A DNA stretch of 33,966 bases from Leeuwenhoekiella marinoflava DSM 3653 (GCF_900129005.1 NZ_FQUN01000010.1:190985-224950), one strand, 5' to 3'; counted from the stretch's first letter, positions 1 through 7,420 are shown. The notes: generated from the sequence alone by a model not told the origin. Numbers and translations: made by a program.

Positions 1-131
1 GAATAGAAGTTGTATTTTCAATTTTTAGCTCGCTGTTATTTATTTGTTGAGCTTCCCAAGCCTATTCTGAACCGAGGGAGGTAAATTCGTTTAACCCTTC
101 GGGTATGAATACATATAGTTTTATTCTTGTA
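1..131 (+). repeat. Intergenic repeat unit, copy A
   Basis: This unit shares with copy B (383-492) the start GAATAGAAGTTGTA, the motif AGCTCGCTGTT, an exact 18-mer CTATTCTGAACCGAGGGA (62-79) and an exact 19-mer TTCGTTTAACCCTTCGGGT (86-104). The 18-mer and 19-mer are 24 nt apart start to start in both copies. The left end may continue outside the window. Confidence 0.7.
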
Positions 132-382
132 GCTATTGTATACTATCTAAATTGTAATAGAACGTCAGTACCGGCCTATCAGGAGGTTCTCGTAAAATTT
201 GCGGTGAGCGTAGCGTTGCAGGCGGTTCTGTTTGAGGCCAGCGGCCGAGTTAAGCGCATGCAGTGCAGCGAGCAATAAATTTAGAGAAGCTCATGTAAGC
301 CTAGATTTTTTTGGTTTCCAGCCGCATCAACTCGCTCAAAGACATGCTTTGCCGTATCGATGGAAAAAATGAACAGAAAGAT

Positions 383-492
383 GAATAGAAGTTGTACGTT
401 CAATTGTGAGCTCGCTGTTGTTTAGCTTTCTGCAGCTATTCTGAACCGAGGGATTTTGATTCGTTTAACCCTTCGGGTTTGGATATATATTC
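383..492 (+). repeat. Intergenic repeat unit, copy B
   Basis: Second copy of the unit at 1-131. The exact shared blocks lie at 436-453 and 460-478 with the same 24-nt offset. A third, shorter start of the same unit is at 599. The sequence before copies B and 3 is also alike (AGAAAGATGAATAGAAG and AGAAGATGAATAGAAG), so the boundary of the repeat may lie a little upstream of 383. Confidence 0.7.
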
Positions 493-531
493 TTTTTCAG
501 TAAAGAGCTTATTTCAAGTCAGTATCAAGCT

Positions 532-553
532 CCCTTCTCCTAAGGGAGAAGGG
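532..553. repeat. Short palindromic intergenic hairpin
   Basis: CCCTTCTCC (532-540) and GGAGAAGGG (545-553) form a perfect 9-bp stem with a TAAG loop, followed by TTGGGGATGAGG. A worn copy (GAGAGAAGGCTTGGGGATGA) lies near 628-647. There is no T-tract, so a terminator is less likely than a dispersed palindromic repeat. Confidence 0.5.
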
Positions 554-716
554 TTGGGGATGAGGAGCTTTGGCATCAAGGCAAAAGAACAAGAAGATGA
601 ATAGAAGTTTTATGTTCTTTACTCTTTGAGAGAAGGCTTGGGGATGAAGGCACACGACTCCCTTCTTCCAATTCCTTAAAAAATCAATACATTTAAACCA
701 CTAATCTGTATAACCT

Positions 717-1496
717 ATGAAATCTTTTAATTATTTGGGACTTGTTCTCCTACTTGTATTGGCTTCGTGTAATTCTAAAAAAACGGATGACACCGAATGG
801 ATCACGCTGTTTAACGGCATTGACCTTGAAGGCTGGACACCTAAATTCTACCATCACGAGACCGGTGAGAATTATGCGGATACCTTTCGCGTACAAGACA
901 GCAGCATTGTGGTAGCCTATGAGGGGTATGACACCTTTGATGAGCGGTACGGACATTTATTTTATGACCAGCCTTTTGAATCCTTTCACTTAAAATTCAG
1001 CTATCGCTTTACAGAAGAATGGATGGAAGATGCGCCGAGTTATACCTATCGCAACAGCGGGGTTATGTTTCATGCACAAGCTCCGGAAACTATTTTAAAA
1101 GAACAAGACTGGCCCCTTTCTGTAGAATACCAGATGCTGGCAGAAGCCGAACCGGGAAAAGCGAGACCTACTGGAAATATGTGTTCTCCGGGAACCGATG
1201 TCTTTTATCAAGGTGAAAAATCAAACGACCACTGCATCAATTCGTCTTCAGATACCTACAGTTGGGACACTTGGGTTGAAGCAGACCTAATCGTTTATCA
1301 AGACTCTTTGATCATTCACAAAGTCAACGGGAAAGAGGTGCTGCGCTACTCAGATACGCAAATAGGCGGTGAAGTCGCTAACGGGTATAATCCGGATCTG
1401 AAAGTGGACGGTAAAGCACTTAAAGGAGGATACATCGGACTTCAGGCAGAAGGACAAGGTGTTATTTTTAAAGACATCAAGCTCAAGGAGCTTTAG
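717..1496 (+). CDS. DUF1080 (3-keto-disaccharide hydrolase-like) lipoprotein
   Basis: A 259-residue protein with a lipoprotein signal (about residues 1-18; lipobox VLASC), so it is probably anchored to a membrane facing the periplasm or outside. The mature part matches the DUF1080 family (PF06439), a jelly-roll fold related to concanavalin-like lectins and glucanases: the family opening WITLFNGIDLEGWTP is at residues 28-42, followed by F-x-V-x-D-S and the later G-V-M-F-H-A, Y-Q-M-L and G-Y-I-G-L-Q-A-E-G motifs. Family members act on or bind sugars, and some are linked to 3-keto-sugar hydrolysis; the substrate here is unknown. It stands alone on the plus strand, and the convergent hxl operon ends 77 nt beyond it. 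Confidence 0.85.
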   Translation: MKSFNYLGLVLLLVLASCNSKKTDDTEWITLFNGIDLEGWTPKFYHHETGENYADTFRVQDSSIVVAYEGYDTFDERYGHLFYDQPFESFHLKFSYRFTEEWMEDAPSYTYRNSGVMFHAQAPETILKEQDWPLSVEYQMLAEAEPGKARPTGNMCSPGTDVFYQGEKSNDHCINSSSDTYSWDTWVEADLIVYQDSLIIHKVNGKEVLRYSDTQIGGEVANGYNPDLKVDGKALKGGYIGLQAEGQGVIFKDIKLKEL

Positions 1497-1504
1497 TTTC
1501 AGAA

Positions 1505-1538
1505 TAAAAAAAGCCCCTGAAGAAACCTTCAGGAGCTT
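1505..1538 (-). terminator. Intrinsic terminator of the hxlBA operon
   Basis: An inverted repeat (1511-1522 and 1527-1538, AAGC-CCTGAAG type, loop 1523-1526) is followed on the minus strand by a T-run (plus-strand A-run at 1505-1512). It lies 36 nt past the hxlA stop. It may also slow plus-strand transcription from the DUF1080 gene. Confidence 0.8.
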
Positions 1539-1573
1539 AAACAAATCAAACTCAAGTGTATTGAGCCAATCGT

Positions 1574-2200
1574 TTAATTTAAAGCTTCTTTTAATGCTTT
1601 AGCTGCTGCAGCTGGATCTTCGGCACCGTAGATGGCTCCACCGGCTACTGCTACTACCGCTCCAGATTCTTTTACCGCTTTGATGCTGTCTAAGTTTACA
1701 CCACCTGCGATAGATACCGGTACGCCTGCACGAGTTGCCTCGTCGATCAATACCTGAATAGAATATCCTGGTTCAGCTTGCTCATCTAAACCAGCGTGTA
1801 GTTCTACAAACGCAACACCTAATTTAATTACTTCCTGAGCTCTTTTTACACGATCCTGTACGCCTATAGTATCAACAACCACAGCTTTACCATGAGCTTT
1901 AGCCGCTTTAACAGCTCCAGCGATCGTGCTGTCTCCAGTTGATCCTAAGATAGTAACATAATCTGCTCCGGCTTTAAAAGCCATATCTGCTTCTAATTCA
2001 CCTGCATCTGCAGTTTTAAAATCTGCAAAAACCAGTTTGTCCGGGAATGCATCTTTCATTGCAGTGATTACTGATAAACCTTCACTTTTGATAAGCGGAG
2101 TTCCTAATTCTATAATATCTACATAAGGTGCTACTTTAGTCGCCAAAGCGATTGCATCTTCTGTTTTTAATAAATCTATTGCTACTTGTAATTGAGTCAT
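1574..2200 (-). CDS. hxlA: 3-hexulose-6-phosphate synthase
   Basis: A 208-residue cytosolic TIM-barrel enzyme of the OMP decarboxylase superfamily, the usual length for HPS. HPS condenses formaldehyde with D-ribulose 5-phosphate to give D-arabino-3-hexulose 6-phosphate, the first step of the RuMP pathway. Seen in the sequence: the N-terminal QVAIDLL, the superfamily metal and catalytic motif in FADFKTADAG (D-x-K-x-x-D), IELGTPLIKSEG, and the phosphate-binding end with SIAGGVN and VAGGAIYGAEDP. It is the second gene of an operon, 39 nt downstream of the isomerase gene hxlB, and ends in a clear intrinsic terminator. 3-Keto-L-gulonate-6-phosphate decarboxylase (UlaD) is the closest alternative, but the hxlB partner supports HPS. 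Confidence 0.92.
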   Translation of the reverse strand: MTQLQVAIDLLKTEDAIALATKVAPYVDIIELGTPLIKSEGLSVITAMKDAFPDKLVFADFKTADAGELEADMAFKAGADYVTILGSTGDSTIAGAVKAAKAHGKAVVVDTIGVQDRVKRAQEVIKLGVAFVELHAGLDEQAEPGYSIQVLIDEATRAGVPVSIAGGVNLDSIKAVKESGAVVAVAGGAIYGAEDPAAAAKALKEALN

Positions 2201-2239
2201 TGTATGTAATTTAGTTGTTTAAATTTTCGTTTATAAGTC

Positions 2240-2824
2240 TTATTCCAGATTGGAGTGACGTTTCCAGAGTTCGTCTGCGGTCTTTCCACCGGCATGCCAC
2301 AGTACTTGTATTAAAGCATCAGTAACCAGCAACAAACTTTGTTCAAAAAGACTACCCGCATATTGTTTAGAAATTGCTTCTTCCTGTTTGTTTTTCTCCG
2401 CTGCAGGAATGAGAAGCACCTGATCTGCCAGATCGGCTAAAAGAGATTCCGGATTTGTCGTGATCGCTACTACTTTTGCTGCTTCTCGCTTTGCAGTTTT
2501 TGCTGCATTCACAATGCTTGTGGTGCTTCCGCTACCAGAACCGGCAAGTAACAAGTCTCCTTGGGCTATCGCAGGTGTAGTAGTCTCTCCCACTACATAA
2601 GCTTCATATCCCAGATGCATCAAGCGCATGGCTGCCGCTTGCATCATAAGTCCGCTACGGCCCATTCCCATTAGAAAAATACGTTTGCTTGCTTCTAAAT
2701 AGGGAATCACTGCTGCGAGTTGCTTGTAATCCAATCCTTCACGCATTTTTAAATGCTCTTGATAAATCAGATGTACCGCTTCATCCAAGGCTTCATTTAG
2801 GGGTATATTTGGTGTATTTATCAT
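2240..2824 (-). CDS. hxlB: 6-phospho-3-hexuloisomerase
   Basis: A 194-residue SIS-domain sugar isomerase. It converts D-arabino-3-hexulose 6-phosphate to fructose 6-phosphate, the second RuMP step, feeding formaldehyde carbon into glycolysis. The SIS fold is visible from about residue 47: the phosphosugar loop RIFLMGMGRSG, then LAGSGSGSTTS (serine-rich binding loop), VVAITTNPESLLADLAD and LIPA. The C-terminal GSLFEQSLLLVTDALI is typical of the PHI branch. It is the first gene of the hxlB-hxlA operon and divergent from an AraC-type regulator. A TAnnTTTG-type promoter element (TAGATTTG, plus-strand 2855-2862) lies about 30 nt upstream of the ATG. Confidence 0.9.
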   Translation of the reverse strand: MINTPNIPLNEALDEAVHLIYQEHLKMREGLDYKQLAAVIPYLEASKRIFLMGMGRSGLMMQAAAMRLMHLGYEAYVVGETTTPAIAQGDLLLAGSGSGSTTSIVNAAKTAKREAAKVVAITTNPESLLADLADQVLLIPAAEKNKQEEAISKQYAGSLFEQSLLLVTDALIQVLWHAGGKTADELWKRHSNLE

Positions 2825-2854
2825 AATCTGAATTCTTTGCTATTTTTGCTGATA

Positions 2855-2956
2855 CAAATCTAGCATACAGAACTCCAGAGTTGTTACACTATCTGACAGA
2901 TGTGTGGTACTATTTGCTCACACTCTAAAAATTAAGGGTATTATTCGCTATTTTTG
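2855..2956. promoter_or_regulatory. Divergent hxlB/araC promoter region with three operator-like repeats
   Basis: Minus strand: TAGATTTG at 2862-2855 fits the Bacteroidota -7 element for hxlB. Plus strand: TATTTTTG at 2949-2956 fits the same element for the regulator. Neither has a TTG box at the normal distance. Three related 13-mers lie between or over them: 2885-2897, 2906-2918 (GGTACTATTTGCT) and 2937-2949 (GGTATTATTCGCT). The first shares ACTATnTG with the second, 21 nt apart; the second and third match at 11 of 13 positions, 31 nt apart. This is about two and three helical turns, as expected for AraC-family half-sites. The first two sites sit where a class II activator would act on hxlB; the third overlaps the regulator's own promoter. 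Confidence 0.55.
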
Positions 2957-3030
2957 TGGTACATTTTAGAAATAATACTTCAAACAGACTTGTAAATTTT
3001 AATGCAGGTCTTACCCAAAAAAGTGCTTAT

Positions 3031-3876
3031 ATGCTTAGTGATAAGGTTTTATACATACGCGATCTTGCAGACTGCCCACCCTCTTATCTGGATGACCCGG
3101 GACGGAAAGAATTTTATGAGATTGTCTGGTTGATTAATGAGGAAGCTTTACATACCCCACAACACGATTTTCAAACACTGATAGGAAACTGGATCTACCT
3201 GATCCCCCCGTACCGAGTACATCAATTGAATAAGGCCGGTAAGAAAGGCGTCCTGATTTCGTTTAAACACGAATTACTGGAGGATGATCTCAAAGAATTT
3301 TTACTGGATGTCTTTAGAATTTTTAATGTGCAGGGCGAGTTCTCTTGTCTGCAGCTTAATGAAGATAGTGCACAGAGTTTACAGGGCGTGTATAACTTGA
3401 TGCATGAGGAGTATAATAAGCCTGAAATCAATTTGGTTATATTAAAGGCCTTGCTTAAAGTGTTTTTACTGAAACTCATTCAGTTGAAAGAACAGCATTT
3501 TACGATGCAGGATATTAATGAAAAGCGGGTCTATGAGTTTATGATGTTGCTGGAGTTGAATTATCACGAGGAACGTACCGCAGCTTTTTATGCTGATAAA
3601 ATGAACATCAGTTCTAAACGTTTGAATCAAATCTTAAAAGAAAAGCTATCAAAAACCGGAATGCAACTCATTCACGACCGTCTGGTTTTGGAAGCAAAAC
3701 GCCAAATGATTCACAGTGAAAATACCATTAAAGAAATAGGGTTTAATCTGGGCTTCAAAGACCGGTCTTATTTCAGTCGATTCTTTAAAGGGCATACCAA
3801 TCAGACGCCTCAGGAATTTCAGAATCAGGCCAAAAGTTATGTACAGCAGCACGATAATACCCTCTATCCTGAATGA
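3031..3876 (+). CDS. AraC-family transcriptional regulator
   Basis: A regulator of about 281 residues. The N-terminal half looks like a cupin-type AraC sensor domain (for example FYEIVWLINEE and IYLIPPYRVHQL). The C-terminal 90-100 residues are a double helix-turn-helix of the AraC/XylS type, with AAFYADKMNISSKRLNQILK (first HTH) and IKEIGFNLGFKDRSYFSRFF plus K-x-x-x-x-Q-T-P-Q-E-F (second HTH and signature). The frame is also open from a GTG at 2956, but that GTG is the last base of the promoter element TATTTTTG, so the ATG at 3031 is the likely start. Its position, divergent from hxlB with shared repeats, suggests it controls the RuMP operon and itself. The signal it senses is unknown. Confidence 0.85.
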   Translation: MLSDKVLYIRDLADCPPSYLDDPGRKEFYEIVWLINEEALHTPQHDFQTLIGNWIYLIPPYRVHQLNKAGKKGVLISFKHELLEDDLKEFLLDVFRIFNVQGEFSCLQLNEDSAQSLQGVYNLMHEEYNKPEINLVILKALLKVFLLKLIQLKEQHFTMQDINEKRVYEFMMLLELNYHEERTAAFYADKMNISSKRLNQILKEKLSKTGMQLIHDRLVLEAKRQMIHSENTIKEIGFNLGFKDRSYFSRFFKGHTNQTPQEFQNQAKSYVQQHDNTLYPE

Positions 3877-3882
3877 GGTCGT

Positions 3883-5103
3883 TTAAAATGAAATATCCCA
3901 TTGCACTCTAAAACGCAATTCGTTTTTAAGTTGTTCGGTTGGAGTTTCATAATCAAAGCTAGAAATCTCAGCAGTTAACTTGTTGCGATGGCCTTTAAAA
4001 AACCAATTGAAGGCGAGTGAAGATTCATCCAACTCCGTATCTTGATTAAGATTAGGTTTAAAACTGGCATAGCGTACAGCTACTTCTAAAGGTTTGGGCC
4101 ACCAGGAAAGCGCCTGATTGGCAAAATAACCTGCCTGCACATAATACCCACTCAACGCAGTAGTCGCATTTGCATTCAGTTTATCGATGATTTCTTTGCG
4201 GTGTATTTCTGATTGCCAACTGAAGCCTTGATACTTAAAAGCAGTCTCTACATTCGTCTGATTGATGCGGTACTGCCCGGGTTCTTGTTCTTCAAAACCT
4301 GCTAAAAAGCCACCACCTGAAGAAGAAAACCGCGTAAACGGACTCCGGTTTGTAACAGCTGATACGGCTAGAATTGCCTCTGGAGTTTGATGTAATTGTA
4401 AATCACTACCTCCGGAAAAACCGAGATCATCTCCCAGAACATTCCATTGCAGACGGCCAAAATACATCAGGTTTTTATCATCATTCTCCGTAGCAGACCT
4501 ACCGCTTCCGGTGACAACTGCAGCCCAATAACTAAAATCTGCAGATCCCCTGCCTGCTAACCTACCGTATAGTTCTATACCTTGCTGACGGTCTACCGTA
4601 AAACTTCGGTTTAAAATAGAGCGATCTACTAGCTGTTGTGCTCCACTACTGATGCGGCGCTCCCGGGTAAACTCCAGCTTCCACTGCCCTATTTTGATGT
4701 TGAGCCATTTCCACCGCTCTATCATAATTCTAAAATCAAGCAGATTTCCTTGCCCCAGTTCATATTCCCAATAGTATTTCAGCCAGGGTTTATAAGCGTG
4801 CCCTCCTACTTTAAGACGGGAACGATTTATTTTAAATACACTATTCTTTTCATCATGAAAATCATTATACGTCAACGGATTATTATCTCCGGGGGTCGCA
4901 AAGCGAAATTGCAAACGACTTTGTATGTGTAATGAAAAATCATTATGAGGCGCGATGAACTCAATACCCTTTTTGCCATAATCTACCTGCCATTTTGTAA
5001 GCGTGTCGTTTGAAGAAAGCTTCTGCGCCATTAGAGGTTGTGAGAGCCCGGCAAATACGCCAAGAAATGCAAGAATATGGTAGATGATACGCTGTGTACC
5101 CAT
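3883..5103 (-). CDS. Phosphate-selective porin O/P-like outer-membrane protein
   Basis: A 406-residue protein with a signal peptide (residues 1-26, cleavage after LMAQ-type AxA/AQ) and many alternating strands. The motifs HIQSRLQFRF, FKINRSRLKVGGHAY, LKYYWEYELGQG and WKLEFTRERR are typical of the OprO/OprP porin family (PF07396), and the chain ends in WDISF, an outer-membrane barrel C-terminus with terminal Phe. It should form a 16-strand-type barrel for small anions or phosphate-like solutes; in Bacteroidota the true substrate is seldom known. It converges with the AraC gene, leaving only 6 nt between the stops. It has its own promoter upstream and is not co-transcribed with hxlBA. Confidence 0.85.
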   Translation of the reverse strand: MGTQRIIYHILAFLGVFAGLSQPLMAQKLSSNDTLTKWQVDYGKKGIEFIAPHNDFSLHIQSRLQFRFATPGDNNPLTYNDFHDEKNSVFKINRSRLKVGGHAYKPWLKYYWEYELGQGNLLDFRIMIERWKWLNIKIGQWKLEFTRERRISSGAQQLVDRSILNRSFTVDRQQGIELYGRLAGRGSADFSYWAAVVTGSGRSATENDDKNLMYFGRLQWNVLGDDLGFSGGSDLQLHQTPEAILAVSAVTNRSPFTRFSSSGGGFLAGFEEQEPGQYRINQTNVETAFKYQGFSWQSEIHRKEIIDKLNANATTALSGYYVQAGYFANQALSWWPKPLEVAVRYASFKPNLNQDTELDESSLAFNWFFKGHRNKLTAEISSFDYETPTEQLKNELRFRVQWDISF

Positions 5104-5131
5104 AGCACTAAAATCCTAAAGTTCAGGCTTG

Positions 5132-5161
5132 CAAAAGTAATGATAAGTATGCGGTTAACAA
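5132..5161 (-). promoter_or_regulatory. Bacteroidota-type promoter of the porin gene
   Basis: On the minus strand TTG (5161-5159), a 19-nt spacer and TACTTTTG (5139-5132) match the Bacteroidota housekeeping promoter (TTG, about 19 nt, TAnnTTTG). The element ends 28 nt before the porin ATG. Confidence 0.7.
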
Positions 5162-5235
5162 TAAAGAAACCTTAAAGAAACAATTAGCTAACAATCATAA
5201 AATCAAAATCACTTTTAACAGAAGCCCCCACTTGC

Positions 5236-6114
5236 TTATTTACCGGCGATAGAGTGATATACGTTCTTACCCGTACTTACGAGTAGCAGTACTAGAAAAC
5301 CTACAACTAAACCGAGTAAAAACTCAACAAGCATACTAGGCCAGCTTTCAACAAGATCATGAATAAAATGCAGGTTGTGAGTAAAAATTCCACCGGAAAC
5401 CAGAAGCAAAGCAATGGTACCAATTACCGAAAGACTCTTTATCACCACAGGTAATGCGCTGACCAAAAATTTCCCCACTTTATCAGAAAAACTATCCTCC
5501 TCTTCATTGAGGTCTATAAGTTTGGCACCAAATTCATCCATACGAACAATAAGAGCGACAATGCCATAAACCCCTACAGTTGCAACTAGGGCGATAAGGG
5601 TTACCACAATAATTTGATTAATCAGCTCCTCCCCGGTTACCGTTCCTAAGGCAATAATAATGATCTCTACAGAAAGAATAAAATCGGTTAAAATCGCCGA
5701 CTTCACTTTTTCTTTTTCATACTTAAGAATCGCTTCTTCACTCATATCCTGCAGAGCCGGTTTTTCTTCGGCATGTGCGTGTGGAAAGAAAAACTCATAG
5801 ATCTTTTCTGCTCCTTCATACGCCAGATAGAGTCCGCCAAGGATCAAAATAACTGTTATAGCGACGGGTACAAAGGCACTCAGTAAAAAGGCTATCGGTA
5901 AAATAATGATCTTATTGAGCAACGAACCTTTGGTTATAGACCACAATACCGGAATCTCGCGCGAAGACATAAAACCGGAAGCTTTCTCGGCATTCACAGC
6001 AAGGTCATCACCCAATATACCGGCAGTTTTTTTTCCGGCGACTTTGGCCATTACCGAAACGTCATCCATTAATGTTGCAATGTCATCTAAAAGCGCAAAA
6101 AATCCTGAAGCCAT
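5236..6114 (-). CDS. DUF808 family inner-membrane protein (YedI-like)
   Basis: A protein of about 292 residues in the DUF808/YedI family of bacterial inner-membrane proteins with no agreed biochemical role. The family opening is clear: MASGFFALLDDIATLMDDVS, then K-x-x-x-K-K-T-A-G-I-L-G-D-D-L-A-V-N-A. Several membrane segments follow (LLNKIIILPIAFLLSAFVPVA, ITVILILGGLYLAYEGAEKI, ILSVEIIIIALGTVTGEELI, a valine- and isoleucine-rich segment, VIGTIALLLVSGGIF and a C-terminal LLGLVVGFLVLLLV). The frame is open nine codons further upstream (6141), but the conserved family N-terminus favours the ATG at 6114. It is 132 nt upstream of the porin on the same strand, with a separate porin promoter between. 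Confidence 0.85.
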   Translation of the reverse strand: MASGFFALLDDIATLMDDVSVMAKVAGKKTAGILGDDLAVNAEKASGFMSSREIPVLWSITKGSLLNKIIILPIAFLLSAFVPVAITVILILGGLYLAYEGAEKIYEFFFPHAHAEEKPALQDMSEEAILKYEKEKVKSAILTDFILSVEIIIIALGTVTGEELINQIIVVTLIALVATVGVYGIVALIVRMDEFGAKLIDLNEEEDSFSDKVGKFLVSALPVVIKSLSVIGTIALLLVSGGIFTHNLHFIHDLVESWPSMLVEFLLGLVVGFLVLLLVSTGKNVYHSIAGK

Positions 6115-6395
6115 ATGAGCAGTTTTGGTTGTGTGCAGCAAGATAAGTTTACCATTTAAAGTAAAGAATTAAAAAATTGATAATTTATAGTGTTTGCTTT
6201 CATGATATATATGTTAAGAGGGATTTAAAAGCATTTTACACGCTATCCTTAAGAAAGAAACTGCTTCAAAAACAGTCGTTAACCTACAAATAAAAGATTA
6301 AAAAAGTTAACCTTAAAAATTTGTAATCTAATTACTACAGTTTAAAATCAATTTTAATTAATTTCGTTTAAACTATTCTCCATTCTCCAAATAAT

Positions 6396-6776
6396 ATGAA
6401 TACAATAAATCTTGGCGATTTTCGCTTAGACTTTCAAGCCCATTTTATGAAATTGAAAATAAATCAAGGAGGACATTTTGATTCAAGCTCGTTTCAAAAT
6501 TGTCTGGATTTAAAAGCAGAAATTTATGGCCATCGAAAATTAGGTTTACTACTTACCAATGAGGAAGAACGTGATTACTCCATTGACCCTTCCTTTTTAA
6601 TCAAAGATAAATTGCTTTTAGAAGACAATTTTAAGTGGATTATTGTGGTTTCTAATAAAAGTCCAGATTATAAGAATTATGAATACTTTAAACGATTAAC
6701 ATCAATTCCGTGCAAATTTGTAACCAACTTTAAAGAAGTCGCTGATAATGAGCAGTGTTGCATGCATACCATGTAA
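6396..6776 (+). CDS. Small soluble protein of unknown function
   Basis: A 126-residue protein I do not recognise. It has no signal peptide or membrane segment and looks cytosolic. The pattern of an early strand, an acidic region and a hydrophobic core strand (WIIVVSNKSPDYKNYEYF) followed by FKRLTSIPCKFVTNF could fit a small alpha/beta sensor or STAS-like fold, of the kind flavobacteria often carry as lone genes, but no diagnostic motif is visible. The C-terminus is odd (EQCCMHTM). It converges with the PepSY-like gene with 23 nt between the stops and has about 280 nt of AT-rich leader in which I see no clear promoter. Start and length look sound because the ATG follows a long stretch with no alternative. 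Confidence 0.55.
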   Translation: MNTINLGDFRLDFQAHFMKLKINQGGHFDSSSFQNCLDLKAEIYGHRKLGLLLTNEEERDYSIDPSFLIKDKLLLEDNFKWIIVVSNKSPDYKNYEYFKRLTSIPCKFVTNFKEVADNEQCCMHTM

Positions 6777-6799
6777 GCCTCTTTATCCTGTATAATCGC

Positions 6800-7231
6800 T
6801 TATTGAGTAATTTCATCTCCCTTATAATTAAACACCAATAGCTCTTTTTTTGCTATATCAGATTCTATACTTAAACTATAGGTGCTGTTACCATTTTTTT
6901 TAGTGTGTATCAACGTATTCAATTTAATATTAGGGTAAGATGCTGTCAGCGTCTCTTTAACTGCCTGCGGAAGCTCTTTGTATGCTATAGGGGTTTGTTG
7001 TTTAATAAGGCATCCATCTTTAGCATACCATACGTTTTTAGTAAGGTTTTCTGATTGAAAGTTTACTTTATAAAAACTACCAGCTTGTTTCCAGTTGGCG
7101 TGAGTTGCTTGTTTGAAGTCTAATTCAAAATTGGTTCTGATGTTTGCAGGCACTTCTTGAGTAGGCAAATCTTGTGCAGCTGCTAGAGTGCTTAAAAAAA
7201 TACTGATTATTAAGCTTATTAGCGTTTTCAT
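6800..7231 (-). CDS. PepSY-like secreted protein (paralogue 1)
   Basis: A 143-residue secreted protein with a signal peptide (residues 1-19, ending TLAAAQ). The mature part has the PepSY-like/BLIP-like family pattern (PF11396): V-P-A-N-I-R-T-N-F-E-L-D-F-x-x-A-T-H-A-N-W, then a substrate-like KVNFQ strand, VWYAKDGCLIKQQ, and a second half AVKETLTASYPNIKLNTLIHTKK ending in a short strand. Such proteins are periplasmic, of uncertain function, and in Bacteroidota are commonly next to two-component systems. The paralogue at 7421-7861 has the same layout, and the two genes share a 67-bp upstream block, so they are probably co-regulated, most likely by the kinase/regulator pair next door. Confidence 0.8.
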   Translation of the reverse strand: MKTLISLIISIFLSTLAAAQDLPTQEVPANIRTNFELDFKQATHANWKQAGSFYKVNFQSENLTKNVWYAKDGCLIKQQTPIAYKELPQAVKETLTASYPNIKLNTLIHTKKNGNSTYSLSIESDIAKKELLVFNYKGDEITQ

Positions 7232-7259
7232 AGTTTATTGTTTAAAATTAATATTACAC

Positions 7260-7326
7260 AAACTAACGGCTCAAATCTGGAAGCAATTGGTATCTATTCC
7301 TTGTGAAAAGGTTAAAATATGTGAAA
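7260..7326 (-). promoter_or_regulatory. Conserved 67-bp upstream block, copy 1
   Basis: This block matches 7886-7952 without gaps at 51 of 67 positions. It starts 28 nt upstream of the ATG of the first PepSY-like gene. Both copies hold, on the minus strand, CAGATTTG or CAGTTTTG (one base off TAnnTTTG) and, further upstream, TTTCACA with a TTTTAA run, likely a promoter plus an activator site. The TGTGAAA direct-repeat-like pieces at 7302-7308 and 7320-7326 are spaced 18 nt. Confidence 0.6.
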
Positions 7327-7360
7327 TTTCACAGCTCACCGATTGCTGTAACGTGTACGC

Positions 7361-7395
7361 ATTAAAAAGGGATCGAATAGCTATTCAATCCCTTT
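7361..7395 (-). terminator. Intrinsic terminator of PepSY-like paralogue 2
   Basis: A 15-bp inverted repeat with one C/A mismatch (7366-7380 and 7381-7395; core GAATAGCTATTC) is followed on the minus strand by a T-run (plus-strand A at 7364-7368). It lies 26 nt past the stop of the 7421-7861 gene and separates it from the promoter block of the next PepSY-like gene. Confidence 0.8.
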
Positions 7396-7420
7396 ACTAT
7401 TTTTATCTCAAAAAGGAGGA

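Larger units (their letters stand above)
1..716. other. Intergenic region with repeated segments
   Basis: No convincing coding region lies here. The stretch is built from repeated pieces: a unit starting GAATAGAAGTTGTA at 1 and again at 383, a partial copy (GAATAGAAGT) at 599, and a hairpin-forming segment at 532-553. The part at about 195-275 is more GC-rich than its surroundings and has no open frame of note. A decayed mobile element or an intergenic repeat family are both possible; the sequence does not decide between them. Confidence 0.6.

Noticed and set aside
180-280. GC-richer block that might be part of a gene or an RNA.
   Set aside because: No open frame of useful length and no recognisable RNA fold; it fits better with the surrounding intergenic repeats.
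2956-3030. N-terminal 25 codons of the AraC-type frame starting at a GTG.
   Set aside because: The GTG overlaps the -7 promoter element, so it is probably not transcribed.
3222-3479. Minus-strand open frame of 85 codons inside the AraC-type gene.
   Set aside because: Shadow of the real gene on the other strand, with no family features; the same holds for the other short frames nested in larger genes.
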